In this document: positions 13,747 through 22,397 of the stretch, in pieces
Layout: every line of letters begins with the position of its first letter
Numbering within the stretch: position 1 is the stretch's first letter
DNA from: a virus
Virus record (IMG/VR): IMGVR_UViG_3300047472_000161
Location: 1 to 48,494 of that record
DNA: 48,494 nt
Strand: one strand, 5' to 3'
Notes under the pieces: generated by a model
Database searches by the model: none
Told to the model about the DNA's origin: nothing
The model's input: the letters and a program-made list of their open reading frames with translations, nothing else
Translations under genes and position numbers: made by a program

Positions 13747-15155
13747 ACAACCACACCGCCATCGCCCCGATCGGCCACAACGGTGGCCCGGCGATCACCG
13801 ATGAGACGATCAAGCCGCAGCTAGGCCCGCAAACAGTCTTTTTGAGCAGTGCGGCCGACATCGCGATCTACGGAGGCGGTGCCGGCGGCGGCAAGACATG
13901 GGGCCTGTTGATGGAGCCCCTGCGGCACATCGGCAATCCGCAGTTTGGTGCCGTGTTCTTCCGCCGCACCACGGTCCAAATCCGCAACGAGGGTGGCCTC
14001 TGGGACGAGAGCGCGACGCTCTACCCGCGCCTCGGCGCCGAGCCCAAAGAGCATGAACTGTGGTGGAGTTTCCCGAGCGGGGCCGCCGTCAGCTTCGCGC
14101 ACCTGGAGCACGACAAGACCCGGTTCAACTATCAGGGCGCGCAGATCCCGCTCATCTGCTTCGACGAGCTGACGCATTTCACGCCGACGCAGTTCTGGTA
14201 CATGGTCAGCCGAAACCGCTCGATGTGCGGCGTGCGTCCCTACATCCGCGCTACGTGCAACCCCGATGCCGATAGCTGGGTCGCGACGCTCATTGCGTGG
14301 TGGATCGATCAGGAAACCGGCCTGCCCATCCCCGAGCGTTCCGGCGTGCTGCGCTGGTTCGTCCGTGCCGGTGACAACCTCATGTGGGCCGACAGCCCCG
14401 AGGAACTGGCCGAATATCGGATGCCCGACGGCACGCCAATTCCGCCGAAGTCGCTGACGTTCATCCCGGCCAAGCTGACCGACAACAAGGCGCTGATGGC
14501 GGCCGATCCGGGCTACATGGCGTCACTGCTCGCGCTGCCGCTGGTCGAGCGTGAACGGCTGCTCGGCGGCAACTGGAAGATCAGGCCGGCGGCTGGGCTG
14601 TATTTCCAGCGGTCTTGGTGTCGGGTGGTGGATGCGATCCCCGCGGGGACGGTGTTTGGGCGGGGGTACGATCTTGCCGCCACCCCGCCGACGCCGGACA
14701 ATCCCGATCCGGATGCCACCAGCGCAACGAAGGTGGGCCGGACACCCGAAGGCCGATACATCGTGGTCGACAACCGGCGCACCCAATCGAGCCCGGCGGG
14801 CGTCGAGCGCTTCATCCTCAACACCGCGTCCGAGGATGGTAAGTCCGTCATCATCTCCCTGCCCCAAGATCCTGGACAGGCCGGCAAGTCGCAGGGCCAG
14901 CAGTTCGTAAAGATGCTGGCGGGCTATACCGCGCGCGTCTCGACTGAGACTGGCGACAAGGTGACGCGCTTCTCGCCGTTCTCGGCGCAGTGCGAGGCGG
15001 GCAACGTGGATGTGCTGCGCGGGCCGTGGAACGATGCATGGTTCTCGGCTCTGGAGGGCTTCCCCACCGCAAAACATGACGATGATCCAGACAGCACTTC
15101 GCGCGCGTTCGAGATCGTGTCGCTGGGGTCGACCTACAGCCTCGACAATCTCTGA
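13743..15155 (+). CDS. terL: Terminase large subunit
   Basis: A 470-residue packaging motor. ATPase: Walker A GGGAGGGKT (residues 44-52), Walker B LICFDE (137-142), coupling motif ATCNP (170-174). Nuclease: Asp310 in GRGYDLAATP and Asp376 in PQDPGQAGKSQG, as in Terminase_6C. The start is TTG at 13743, overlapping the previous stop as TTGA. The N-terminal IAPIGHNGGP is a phrase common in alphaproteobacterial phage proteins, which supports it. The next ATG falls after Walker A. Confidence 0.96.
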   Translation: MNNHTAIAPIGHNGGPAITDETIKPQLGPQTVFLSSAADIAIYGGGAGGGKTWGLLMEPLRHIGNPQFGAVFFRRTTVQIRNEGGLWDESATLYPRLGAEPKEHELWWSFPSGAAVSFAHLEHDKTRFNYQGAQIPLICFDELTHFTPTQFWYMVSRNRSMCGVRPYIRATCNPDADSWVATLIAWWIDQETGLPIPERSGVLRWFVRAGDNLMWADSPEELAEYRMPDGTPIPPKSLTFIPAKLTDNKALMAADPGYMASLLALPLVERERLLGGNWKIRPAAGLYFQRSWCRVVDAIPAGTVFGRGYDLAATPPTPDNPDPDATSATKVGRTPEGRYIVVDNRRTQSSPAGVERFILNTASEDGKSVIISLPQDPGQAGKSQGQQFVKMLAGYTARVSTETGDKVTRFSPFSAQCEAGNVDVLRGPWNDAWFSALEGFPTAKHDDDPDSTSRAFEIVSLGSTYSLDNL

Positions 15156-15197
15156 TGTCTCGGCGACATCATTGCAATCATGCGCGGGGGTGCTTCT

Positions 15198-15722
15198 ATG
15201 ATAAGTGCAGAATGGGTTCAGGCCATTGCGTCGGTAGCGACTTTGGGGGCCGCGGCCGTGGCGTTGATAATCGCTGCGAAAGCGCCAAGATTGGCAGCCC
15301 AGTTCGCCGAGTCTTATCGCCGCGACTCCTCAATCGCTGACGAGAAGCAGCGCATGAAAATGATGGTGTTTACTGCACTCGTGAAGGGTCGGCGCCAACT
15401 CATGCATGCGGATACGATTGCAGCCCTTAATCTTCTAGACATCGCATTCATCGATGCGCCCGAGATAAGAGAGGCTTGGCGAGGTTTCGTTGATGCAAGC
15501 GAGCGGAAGCCTTTCGAGGCAAATCTGTTGGTCGAAAGGTATAACACCATACTGGCCTCTTGCTCGCGGCACCTCGGGTTGTATGACCGGCTCACAGCTG
15601 AGGATCTGCGATTGGGTTATTATCCCGAGGGGCTTGGAAAGATGGACCAAGCTGCCTTTACTGAGGCCGAGGACCGCCTGGCTCGCGCTGCCGCAGCCAA
15701 AATGGTGACCAACCAACCGTAA
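15198..15722 (+). CDS. Membrane-anchored accessory protein (DUF6680-like), 174 aa
   Basis: Begins MISAEWVQAIASVATLGAAAVALIIAA, an N-terminal transmembrane helix, followed by a soluble helical domain (MVFTALVKGRRQLMHADTIAALNLLDIAFI, then REAWRGFVDASE and NTILASCSRHLG). This layout resembles the DUF6680 family as I recall it, not confirmed. The gene sits in a gap between terL and portal, and its DNA is visibly less GC-rich. It looks like a moron rather than a structural gene. A possible start at 15180 adds six residues. Confidence 0.7.
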   Translation: MISAEWVQAIASVATLGAAAVALIIAAKAPRLAAQFAESYRRDSSIADEKQRMKMMVFTALVKGRRQLMHADTIAALNLLDIAFIDAPEIREAWRGFVDASERKPFEANLLVERYNTILASCSRHLGLYDRLTAEDLRLGYYPEGLGKMDQAAFTEAEDRLARAAAAKMVTNQP

Positions 15723-15746
15723 TCGGATCGCCAGCCGCCCCCGATA
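15717..15746 (+). promoter_or_regulatory. Late promoter-like element 1 (portal)
   Basis: CCGTAATC at 15717-15724, exactly 16 bases, then CCGATA at 15741 (a GATAAC box two bases on). The portal ATG is 15 bases from the box start with no ribosome-binding site, consistent with a leaderless transcript. One of nine such elements. Confidence 0.65.
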
Positions 15747-15755
15747 ACCGACCGC

Positions 15756-17210
15756 ATGGGTGCGATCGTTCGATTTGCCGACCGACTGGTCAATCTGATG
15801 TCGGGAGCAGGCACTACCGCCGATAAGCGGACATGGGGCCGATACCAAACCCCGTGGCTGGATCAGGCCCAGATCGAGGCCAGCTATCGCGGCTCGTGGC
15901 TGATGCGGAAGGCGATCGACCTACCTCCCTACGACATGACCCGAGCCGGCCGTGACTGGCAGGCAAAGCCCGATCAGATCGAAAAGCTGGAGGCCGAAGA
16001 GCGCCGGCTGCAATTGTGGGATAAGCTGCGCCGCGGGCTCGTATTGGGCCGTCTCGGCGGCGGCGCGCTCATCCTAGGCATCAAGCAGGGTAGCCCGCTC
16101 GATCCTGTCGATCCGACCCGCGTCGTCCTCGGCGATGTGAGATATGCGCACCTGACAAGCCGCTACCGCCTCGGCCTTGGTGCGCCGATCACCGACCCGG
16201 AATCACCGTGGTATGGTCGGCCCAGCTATTTCCAGATGACGCCTGCCGGCGGCCAGCCCGTCCAGGTGCATCCCTCGCGCGTGATCGCATTCCGGGGCCA
16301 GCAGGTGCCCGACATGGCGACGGCCGATTGGCAGTCCGTGTTCTGGGGTGATCCGGTCGCGCAGTCGATCATGGATGCGGTGCAGAATGCCGACATGGCG
16401 CAGGGGGGCTTTGCGACGCTGATCGACGAGGCCAAGCTGGACATCATCAAGATGCCCGGCCTGATGCAGAACGCGGCGACGGCGGAATACGAGCAGCGCT
16501 TCATGGAGCGCCTGCGCCTCGCCAACCTCGGAAAGTCCACCCATCGCGCGCTCGTCATCGACGCGGACGAGGAATGGGATCAGCGGCAGATCAATTGGGC
16601 AGGCATGCCCGATGTGCTCGCCGCCTACGTGCAGATCGTGGCCGGCGCCGCGGATATTCCCGCCACGCGACTGCTCGGCAAGAGCCCGGACGGCATGAAC
16701 GCCACGGGCGAAGGCGACGAGAACAACTATCGCGAGATGATAACCGGGCGGCAGACGAACGACCTGAAGCCGCTGATCGACCAGATCGACGACCTACTGA
16801 TCCCGTCGGCGCTTGGCCAACGCGATCCGAACATCTCGTGGCTGTTCGCGCCGCTCTCGGTGATGAGTGAAACCGAGGCCGCCACGGTCGCCAAGACCAA
16901 GGCCGAGACGACACAGATCTACGCGAATAGCGGCCTCGTGCCGACGATCGCGATGGAAAAAGGTGTCCAGAACCAGCTTATTGAGGACGGTATCTATCCG
17001 GGCCTCGACGGTGTGCTGGATGGAATGAGCGACGAGGAGCGCTTCCCGTCCCTCACCGCGCCCGATCCCAACGAACCCGATCCGTCTGCGCTTGTCGCGA
17101 CGGGTGACCCCGGAAATGGCGGAAAGGAGGGCGATCCAACATCTCCCACGGCGCGGGGCGTTGACCCCAAGCGACGCCCCGCTCGTGCGGCACCTGCCAA
17201 GCAAAAGTGA
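15756..17210 (+). CDS. Portal protein (DUF1073 type)
   Basis: A 484-residue portal, the dodecameric ring at the capsid vertex through which DNA passes. Recognisable features are an N-terminal TPWLDQAQIEASYRGSWLMRKAIDLPPYDMTR block, GGGALILGI, and the GAADIPATRLLGKSPDGMNATGEGDENNYRE block (about residues 310-340), typical of DUF1073 portals. A Pro/Arg/Lys-rich low-complexity tail ends the protein. DUF1073 proteins are sometimes labelled Acb1-like; no Acb1 nuclease domain is seen here. Confidence 0.93.
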   Translation: MGAIVRFADRLVNLMSGAGTTADKRTWGRYQTPWLDQAQIEASYRGSWLMRKAIDLPPYDMTRAGRDWQAKPDQIEKLEAEERRLQLWDKLRRGLVLGRLGGGALILGIKQGSPLDPVDPTRVVLGDVRYAHLTSRYRLGLGAPITDPESPWYGRPSYFQMTPAGGQPVQVHPSRVIAFRGQQVPDMATADWQSVFWGDPVAQSIMDAVQNADMAQGGFATLIDEAKLDIIKMPGLMQNAATAEYEQRFMERLRLANLGKSTHRALVIDADEEWDQRQINWAGMPDVLAAYVQIVAGAADIPATRLLGKSPDGMNATGEGDENNYREMITGRQTNDLKPLIDQIDDLLIPSALGQRDPNISWLFAPLSVMSETEAATVAKTKAETTQIYANSGLVPTIAMEKGVQNQLIEDGIYPGLDGVLDGMSDEERFPSLTAPDPNEPDPSALVATGDPGNGGKEGDPTSPTARGVDPKRRPARAAPAKQK

Positions 17211-17213
17211 TCC

Positions 17214-18071
17214 GTGCCCTTCGACCCCAACAGCGCCGCGAGCCTCGCCCCCGGCCAACGCTACGACCTTGCGGGGATCGTGCGCCGGACCAAGAACCCG
17301 CGCCGCAAATCGATCGAGCTGAAGCCCACGCAGCCGACGCAGGCGCTCGCGTCTGACCTCTACACGGCGGCGTACAAGCCCATCGTCGATCTGGTGACGG
17401 CATCGGTGCCAGCGATCCTGGCGGCCTATGCCAGCGCCCTCCCCGTGCGCGATGCGGCCAGCTTCCGAGACGCGGCGACCGCCGGCGTGCAGCAGCAGGT
17501 GGATGGCCTCGGCGACCAGCTACAGCGCCTCGTGCTGTCCCTTGCCCCTTCTCTCCGGTCTTGGGCCTTGCGCGTCGAGCGCTGGCAGCGGGGCAAGTTC
17601 CGCGGCTCGATCCTGTCCGCAACCGGCGTGGACGTCGACACGCTGCTGATGGGCACCGGCACGCCGCAATCGGTCGGCGAGTATGTGAACTGGAACACGG
17701 CCCTCATGAAGGACGTCGGCGAACAGGCCCGGCAGCGGATCAGCAATGCCGTGTTCGCGGCGTTTCAGGCGCGCCAGCCTGCGTCCGATCTGGCGAGCGA
17801 TATCCGCGATATCGTGGGTATGTCGCGTAGGCGCTCGCTTAACATCGCGAGTGACCAGCTCACCAAGTTGAGTTCGGCCCTTGATCGCGAACGCGCAACT
17901 GAAGCCGGCATTGCGAAATACGCATGGCGATGGTCGCACAAACGACATGGCCGAAAGCAGCATATTGCCCGCGACGGAAAAGTGTTTCGCTACGATGATC
18001 CGCCCGACGATGGTCCTCCGGGGACACTGCCTTTCTGTGGCTGTAGGGCGCAGGCGCTGTTGGAGTTCTGA
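17214..18071 (+). CDS. Minor head protein (phage Mu F / SPP1 gp7 type)
   Basis: A 285-residue head morphogenesis protein starting at GTG 17214. The C-terminus carries the family signature in the form SHKRHGRKQHIARDGKVF then DDGPPGTLPFCGCRAQALLEF, matching Mu F-like proteins. The central region is helical. These proteins sit inside or near the portal and aid head assembly and DNA delivery. Translation follows portal after three bases. Confidence 0.88.
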   Translation: MPFDPNSAASLAPGQRYDLAGIVRRTKNPRRKSIELKPTQPTQALASDLYTAAYKPIVDLVTASVPAILAAYASALPVRDAASFRDAATAGVQQQVDGLGDQLQRLVLSLAPSLRSWALRVERWQRGKFRGSILSATGVDVDTLLMGTGTPQSVGEYVNWNTALMKDVGEQARQRISNAVFAAFQARQPASDLASDIRDIVGMSRRRSLNIASDQLTKLSSALDRERATEAGIAKYAWRWSHKRHGRKQHIARDGKVFRYDDPPDDGPPGTLPFCGCRAQALLEF

Positions 18072-18092
18072 GGCTTTTCTGCCATAAGGAGC

Positions 18093-18126
18093 GGCCCGGC
18101 ACGGTGCTACCAACACCGGCCGGGCC
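18093..18126. other. Strong 13-bp hairpin in the gap before the HNH gene
   Basis: GGCCCGGC, a bulged A, and CGGTG pair perfectly with CACCG and GCCGGGCC across a seven-base loop (CTACCAA). No T run follows, so it is not a canonical terminator. It could attenuate read-through, protect an mRNA end or mark the boundary of the inserted endonuclease gene. Confidence 0.6.
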
Positions 18127-18152
18127 TGACCACTATGACGATGGAGCGTCAA

Positions 18153-18710
18153 ATGGCTAAAGCCGCTTTAAAGCACGACGGCAGATCATCCAATCACGGC
18201 GTTATTGGGCCCGGAAATCCTTTCTATGTTCATGGCGAGAGCCACAAAACGCCAGAGCATTCGAGTTGGCAGGCCATGATTGCCCGCTGCCAAAATTCCA
18301 AACATGTCGCTTATCATCGGTACGGCGGCCGTGGAATTGCAGTCTGCCCGCAGTGGCTTGGTAGTGAGGGATATCGTCAGTTTCTGGCCGATATGGGCCG
18401 CCGGCCGTCATTGTCGCACACGCTCGATCGGCGTGACCCAAACGGAAACTATGAACCGGCAAATTGTCGATGGGCGACAAAGGTAGAGCAGCAATCCAAC
18501 CAGCGCTCTTGCGTCTACGTCGAGATCGACGGCGAGCGGGTAACGGTCTCCGAAGCGGGCAGGCGGCTGGGCATAGGTGCTAACACGCTCCGCTATAGAC
18601 TGGCGAAGGGCTGGCCTATGGACGAGGTGCTGACAGCAAGGAAATTGTCGGGTCGCGAGATAGGCTTGCGGGCCGCTGCCGCGCGATGGGGAGGCTCGAC
18701 CAATGCCTGA
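18153..18710 (+). CDS. HNH homing endonuclease-like protein
   Basis: A 185-residue free-standing endonuclease. The first part matches phage AP2/HNH proteins: TPEHSSWQAMIARCQNSKHV, YHRYGGRGIAVCPQWL, QFLADMGRRP, then HTLDRRDPNGNYEPANCRWAT, giving the His-Asn metal-binding core, followed by NQR. A C-terminal HTH (VSEAGRRLGIGANTLRYRLAKGW) resembles NUMOD-type modules. ATG 18153 has GGAG upstream; ATGs at 18135 and 18141 are alternatives. It separates two head genes, as expected for a mobile homing gene. Confidence 0.85.
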   Translation: MAKAALKHDGRSSNHGVIGPGNPFYVHGESHKTPEHSSWQAMIARCQNSKHVAYHRYGGRGIAVCPQWLGSEGYRQFLADMGRRPSLSHTLDRRDPNGNYEPANCRWATKVEQQSNQRSCVYVEIDGERVTVSEAGRRLGIGANTLRYRLAKGWPMDEVLTARKLSGREIGLRAAAARWGGSTNA

Positions 18711-19014
18711 CACCATGATCGAGAAGGTGTGTCGGGCGCTGTGCGTCGCGGTGGGAGATGCTCCCGACGAGCGCGTTCAAAAGCCGAGGGGGCTTCAGAC
18801 ATCAGTCGGCGAGATGCTGGCTGAACTGCCAACAATGGCGAGATGGGAGGGCTACTCTGAAACTGCCCGCGCTGTCCTCACCGCCCTAGGCGAACCCGAC
18901 GCCGCCACGCTCAAAGCCGGGGCCGAGGCAGATGCCGAGGGCTCCGAGACTAACGCTCGCGACGTGTGGCAGGCGATGCTTGGGGCGATGCTGGGGGATA
19001 AGGCTGATGGTTGA
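18703..19014 (+). CDS. Hypothetical 103-aa protein
   Basis: Begins MPDTMIEKVCRALCVAVGDA; helical, acidic, with a middle WEGYSETARAVLTALGEPD block of the type seen in small phage accessory proteins. It overlaps the HNH gene by eight bases and the next gene by eight. Function unknown; its presence beside the HNH gene suggests an accessory insertion. Confidence 0.6.
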   Translation: MPDTMIEKVCRALCVAVGDAPDERVQKPRGLQTSVGEMLAELPTMARWEGYSETARAVLTALGEPDAATLKAGAEADAEGSETNARDVWQAMLGAMLGDKADG

Positions 19015-19237
19015 TCCCATTCCGCTGCCACCAGACATCATCACCGTGAGCGATGACGAACTTACCGCTCTCAAGCTCGCGCGCGGCGGGTTCACCACCG
19101 AGGCCGGGACGCCGGAAGCGGCGATGTTTGAGCGCTTCGAAGAACTGGGCTTGGCCAAGCTGGTGATGGGCGGCGAGTGCAGCTGTTCGTGGAGGCTCAG
19201 CGGCTATGGGCTGACGCTCGCCTACAGCGAGGATTGA
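19007..19237 (+). CDS. Hypothetical 76-aa protein
   Basis: Begins MVDPIPLPPDIITVSDDELT and contains GECSCSWRLSGYGLTLAYSED at the end. Compact alpha/beta, unknown family. It is the last gene before a late promoter-like element. Confidence 0.6.
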   Translation: MVDPIPLPPDIITVSDDELTALKLARGGFTTEAGTPEAAMFERFEELGLAKLVMGGECSCSWRLSGYGLTLAYSED

Positions 19238-19241
19238 TCAG

Positions 19242-19271
19242 CCGTAATCCCCGCACGCCCGCGCCGCCAAT
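19242..19271 (+). promoter_or_regulatory. Late promoter-like element 2 (protease/scaffold)
   Basis: CCGTAATC at 19242-19249, 16 bases, then GCCAAT at 19266. The box is the most degenerate of the nine, but the upstream octamer, spacing and distance to ATG 19281 (15 bases) are conserved. No ribosome-binding site precedes the ATG. Confidence 0.55.
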
Positions 19272-19280
19272 GTGGCGCGC

Positions 19281-20435
19281 ATGGTATTCCTTGCCGACGC
19301 CCTGACGCTGGACGCGCCCCGCCGCACGCAGGATGGCTATATGGCCGTCCGAGCGAAGGCGGCGCGCACCGGCCATTACCAGTATGGCGGCCGCGAGGTT
19401 GACCCCGACAACAAGCATGGCCTGCGCGATCAGGCCGTCGTCAACGTGCTGCGCGACGAGGCGACCGTCTTCGATCAGCGCGCCGTGCACAGCTTCATCG
19501 GGAAGCCGATCACCAACGATCACCCCAGCGAGAGCGTGAACGCCGGGAATTGGCGGGACCACGCGCGCGGCACCATCATGGGCGCGAAGTGGGAGGAAGG
19601 CGGGTATCTCGCTTTCGACCTGCTGCTGACCGACGCATCGGCCATCAAGGCGGTGCAGGACGGCAAGCGCGAGCTTTCCAACGGATATGGCGCCGAGCTG
19701 GAGTTCGGCGACTTCACCGCAGCCGACGGCACCAAGTGCCAGGCGCGGCAGACCAGCATCACCGGCAACCACGTCGCGCTCGTCGATCGGGGCCGCGCTG
19801 GCTCCGAATGCCGGATCGTCGACGCGGCTGTCTGTGAATCCCTTCCCTCCAACCTGCTCGACAACCTGAAGACGGAGAAGCCCGTGAAGACCATGCTCAT
19901 CGACGGGCTGACCGTCGACGTGTCCAACGCCGATACGGCGATTGCGACGATCAACACCATCCTCGCGGCGCGTGATGCGGCCAATGTGCTCGTCACGACC
20001 CATGAGGCGACCATCACCGCCCGCGATGCCACCATCGTCGCCAAGGACGCCGAGATCACAAAGCTGACGGCCGATCTGGCCGCCGCGAAGGTGACCCCGG
20101 CCCAGATGCGCGATGCGGCCAAGGCCTACTCGCTCACCGTCGGTAAGGCCAAGGCGCTCGGCGTCACCGTCACTGACGCGATGGACGAGGCTGCGATCAA
20201 GCGCGCCGTCGTCGACAAGTCCATGGGCGACAAGGCCAAGGGCTATTCGGACGATCATGTCGCCATCGCCTTCGACGCGCTCACCAAGGACGCGAAGGTC
20301 GAGGACGGCGGCAAGGACGTGCTCCGCGACGCGATCTCCGGCCAGCCGCTCAATGTCGGTGATGCCGCCTCCCGCGAGGCCAAGGCGTTCGCCGACGCCA
20401 ACGACTTCAACGGCTGGCGGAACAAGGCCGCCTAA
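19281..20435 (+). CDS. Prohead protease fused to scaffold (DUF2213)
   Basis: A 384-residue protein. The N-terminal half (about 1-170) is a DUF2213-type head maturation protease: VFLADALTLDAPRRTQDGYM, KPITNDHPSESV (containing the His), GKRELSNGYGAELEF and SITGNHVALVDRGRAG. The C-terminal half is a helical, Ala/Lys/Asp-rich scaffold (AKDAEITKLTADLAAAK and onward). It shapes the procapsid and then cleaves it. Start at ATG 19281 rather than GTG 19272, given the promoter distance. Confidence 0.88.
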   Translation: MVFLADALTLDAPRRTQDGYMAVRAKAARTGHYQYGGREVDPDNKHGLRDQAVVNVLRDEATVFDQRAVHSFIGKPITNDHPSESVNAGNWRDHARGTIMGAKWEEGGYLAFDLLLTDASAIKAVQDGKRELSNGYGAELEFGDFTAADGTKCQARQTSITGNHVALVDRGRAGSECRIVDAAVCESLPSNLLDNLKTEKPVKTMLIDGLTVDVSNADTAIATINTILAARDAANVLVTTHEATITARDATIVAKDAEITKLTADLAAAKVTPAQMRDAAKAYSLTVGKAKALGVTVTDAMDEAAIKRAVVDKSMGDKAKGYSDDHVAIAFDALTKDAKVEDGGKDVLRDAISGQPLNVGDAASREAKAFADANDFNGWRNKAA

Positions 20436-20455
20436 TCCGCACAGGAGGATAGATC

Positions 20456-20914
20456 ATGGCCTACCAGTCGACTTACACGCAGTTCCAGCCGGACGGTTAC
20501 CCCGGCATGATGGGGAACATGGAGAATTGGAACGGGCTGACCCGTACCGCCTCCGCCACCATCGCGTTTGGTGCCCCGGCCCAGCGCAACGGAGACAAGG
20601 GCTGCGCGCCCCTCGCCTCGGGTGGTGAGTTCCTCGGCATCGCGATTGCCCACCACGTTCTGACCGGCGCGAACGGCGATGCCTATGCGCAGTACGACAA
20701 CGTGCCGCTGGCCGACGAGGCCGGCAAGATCGGCGGTGTCGCCGATGCCGCGATCACCGTCGGCGCCGCGCTCAACTGGAACACGACCTCGGGCCGGTGG
20801 ACCACCGCCGCAGCGTCGGGAACCGTCATCGCCGTACCGGGCGCGGAGGCTGACACCGCCGCCGCCGGTGCCGGCTCGTTCTTCTGGGTGCGGCTCCGCC
20901 GTATCCCGTCCTAA
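20456..20914 (+). CDS. Capsid decoration protein (DUF2190-like)
   Basis: A 152-residue Gly/Ala-rich, beta-structured protein with GAPAQRNGDKGCAPLASGGEFLGIAIAHH and AALNWNTTSGRWTTA, the pattern of DUF2190-type or related capsid cement proteins that bind the outer capsid surface. A strong AGGAGGA motif precedes the ATG, which fits the high expression needed. Directly upstream of the major capsid gene. Confidence 0.75.
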   Translation: MAYQSTYTQFQPDGYPGMMGNMENWNGLTRTASATIAFGAPAQRNGDKGCAPLASGGEFLGIAIAHHVLTGANGDAYAQYDNVPLADEAGKIGGVADAAITVGAALNWNTTSGRWTTAAASGTVIAVPGAEADTAAAGAGSFFWVRLRRIPS

Positions 20915-20926
20915 GGGGGCCTGAAA

Positions 20927-21889
20927 ATGCAGTTTCTCAACGACGCGCAGCAGGCGACCTTCGGGTTCGTCTACAACCAGTCGCTTCTCGTCAACACGAC
21001 CGTCTACGAGACGAAGTTCCCGGATCTCGACTTCGGGCGCCTCGTCTATGTGGACACGTCCTCGCCCGAGTTCGCGCCGGGCATTGCGACCTTCATCTCG
21101 TCCAGCGTTGGCAAGGCGGACTGGTTCTCCGGCGCCGCCAAGGACGTGAAGAAGGCCAACATCACCCGCGATCGTGTCGAGACGCGGTTCCACATGGCCG
21201 CGATCGGCTATGACTGGAACATCGAGGAAGCCGGTCAGGCCCAGCTCATGGGCATCAACCTGGACGGCGGCAAGGCGCTCGCGGCTCGCCGGGCCTACAC
21301 CGAGTTCATGTGGAACGTGACGCTGACCGGCGACACGACCAAGGGCCTCGCTGGCCTCATCACGCAGTCCGGCGTGACCACGGCAACCGCGCCCGCCGAT
21401 GGCACCGGCTCGGTGACCACCTGGTTCGACGGCAACGGCAACGCCACGAAGACGCCGACGCAGATCCTGCGCGACTTCAACAACGTCATCCTCGGCATCT
21501 TCACCGGGTCGCTGACGATCGAGATGGCCGACACGGTGCTGCTCCCGTACACCACGGAAGCGAACCTCGCCGCGACGCCGATGTCCTCGACCAACAGCGA
21601 GACGGTGCTGTCGTTCATCGAGCGCAGCAACGTCTACACGCGCCGCACTGGTCAGCCGCTTACCATCCGCGGCGAGCTTGGCCTCGACACGGCGGGTGCC
21701 GGCAGCACCAAGCGCATGGTGGCCTATGCCAACCGTCAGGACGTGGTGAAGCTGCATCTCCCGATGCCGCACCGCTTCCTCCCGGTCGCGACGGCCAACA
21801 ACATCCAGTTCGACGTTCCGGGCATCTTCCGCACCGGCGGCGTCGAAGTCCTGCGCCCCGGCGCGTTCCGCTATCTCGACGGGATCTGA
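20927..21889 (+). CDS. Major capsid protein (DUF2184 type)
   Basis: A 320-residue coat protein of the HK97-fold DUF2184 family. Features: FVYNQSLLVNTTVYETKFPDLDFG near the N-terminus, IGYDWNIEEAGQAQLMGINLD, LTGDTTKGLAGLI and a C-terminal RTGGVEVLRPGAFRYLDGI. It would form the icosahedral shell. Preceded by the decoration gene and followed by a small partner and a terminator. Confidence 0.9.
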   Translation: MQFLNDAQQATFGFVYNQSLLVNTTVYETKFPDLDFGRLVYVDTSSPEFAPGIATFISSSVGKADWFSGAAKDVKKANITRDRVETRFHMAAIGYDWNIEEAGQAQLMGINLDGGKALAARRAYTEFMWNVTLTGDTTKGLAGLITQSGVTTATAPADGTGSVTTWFDGNGNATKTPTQILRDFNNVILGIFTGSLTIEMADTVLLPYTTEANLAATPMSSTNSETVLSFIERSNVYTRRTGQPLTIRGELGLDTAGAGSTKRMVAYANRQDVVKLHLPMPHRFLPVATANNIQFDVPGIFRTGGVEVLRPGAFRYLDGI

Positions 21890-21892
21890 TCC

Positions 21893-22096
21893 ATGGCCGA
21901 CGACACCCCCAAGATGACCAAGGCGACCGCCACCAACGTGACGGATGGCCCGCGTGTCCTCAATGCCCAGCCGGTCGTCACGCTCCAGCCGGGCGAGAGC
22001 ACCGACGGCGACGTCACCATCTCGCAGGCCGAGCTTGATGTTGCCAAGTCGACCGGCTGGTTCGACTTCGGCAAGGCTAAGCCCACCGCTAACTGA
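21893..22096 (+). CDS. 67-aa protein downstream of the capsid gene
   Basis: Begins MADDTPKMTKATATNVTDGP; beta-rich small domain (VLNAQPVVTLQPGESTDGDV) that resembles the small head-stabilising or head-tail joining proteins often found here. Starts three bases after the capsid stop and ends just before a terminator. Confidence 0.65.
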   Translation: MADDTPKMTKATATNVTDGPRVLNAQPVVTLQPGESTDGDVTISQAELDVAKSTGWFDFGKAKPTAN

Positions 22097-22119
22097 TCCC
22101 GCCTCCCCTGGGACCACCT

Positions 22120-22150
22120 GGGCCGCTCCTCACAGGGCGGCCCTTTCTGT
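22120..22150 (+). terminator. Rho-independent terminator after the head operon
   Basis: GGGCCGC (22120-22126) pairs with GCGGCCC (22137-22143) around a ten-base loop and is followed by TTTCTGTT. It ends the capsid transcript. The stop codon of the convergent minus-strand gene lies in the loop. Confidence 0.8.
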
Positions 22151-22312
22151 TGTGAGGCGATCGAACCCGAAAGCTGGGTCCTTCGCCTTCAGCAGCTGCG
22201 CATTCAAATCTTCCACCCGCAGGATCAGATCCGCGATGGTGCCAGCCAAAACGAACAGTGCCACGAAAACGGCGAACAGGAGATATGCAATCGCGCTCAT
22301 TAGCCAGATCAC
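22130..22312 (-). CDS. 60-aa antisense-oriented membrane protein
   Basis: GTG at 22312 with GGGAGG upstream begins (V)IWLMSAIAYLLFAVFVALF; a transmembrane helix up to about residue 30 is followed by a charged amphipathic helix (RVEDLNAQLLKAKDPAFGFDRL). It is the only minus-strand gene between head and tail genes and ends at a terminator shared with the capsid operon. It looks like a moron; function unknown. Confidence 0.6.
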   Translation of the reverse strand: MIWLMSAIAYLLFAVFVALFVLAGTIADLILRVEDLNAQLLKAKDPAFGFDRLTTERAAL

Positions 22313-22346
22313 GTCAGCCTCCCACCTCCGCTAATTCTGGCATTAC

Positions 22347-22376
22347 CCGTAAGCGCTCTGCCGCTGTCCGCATACC
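22347..22376 (+). promoter_or_regulatory. Late promoter-like element 3 (first of a tandem pair)
   Basis: CCGTAAGC (one mismatch) at 22347-22354, 16 bases, then CATACC at 22371. An ATG follows at 22384, 13 bases from the box, with no ribosome-binding site. That ATG is in frame with the gene at 22459 and would add 25 residues ahead of its signal peptide. Confidence 0.6.
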
Positions 22377-22397
22377 TACCCTCATGGCCTACGCCTG

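Noticed and set aside
15756-17210. Anti-CBASS Acb1 annotation for the portal protein
   Set aside because: DUF1073 portals are sometimes labelled Acb1-like by automatic pipelines. The sequence ends in a low-complexity tail after the portal domain, with no visible nuclease domain, and its place after terL fits a portal.
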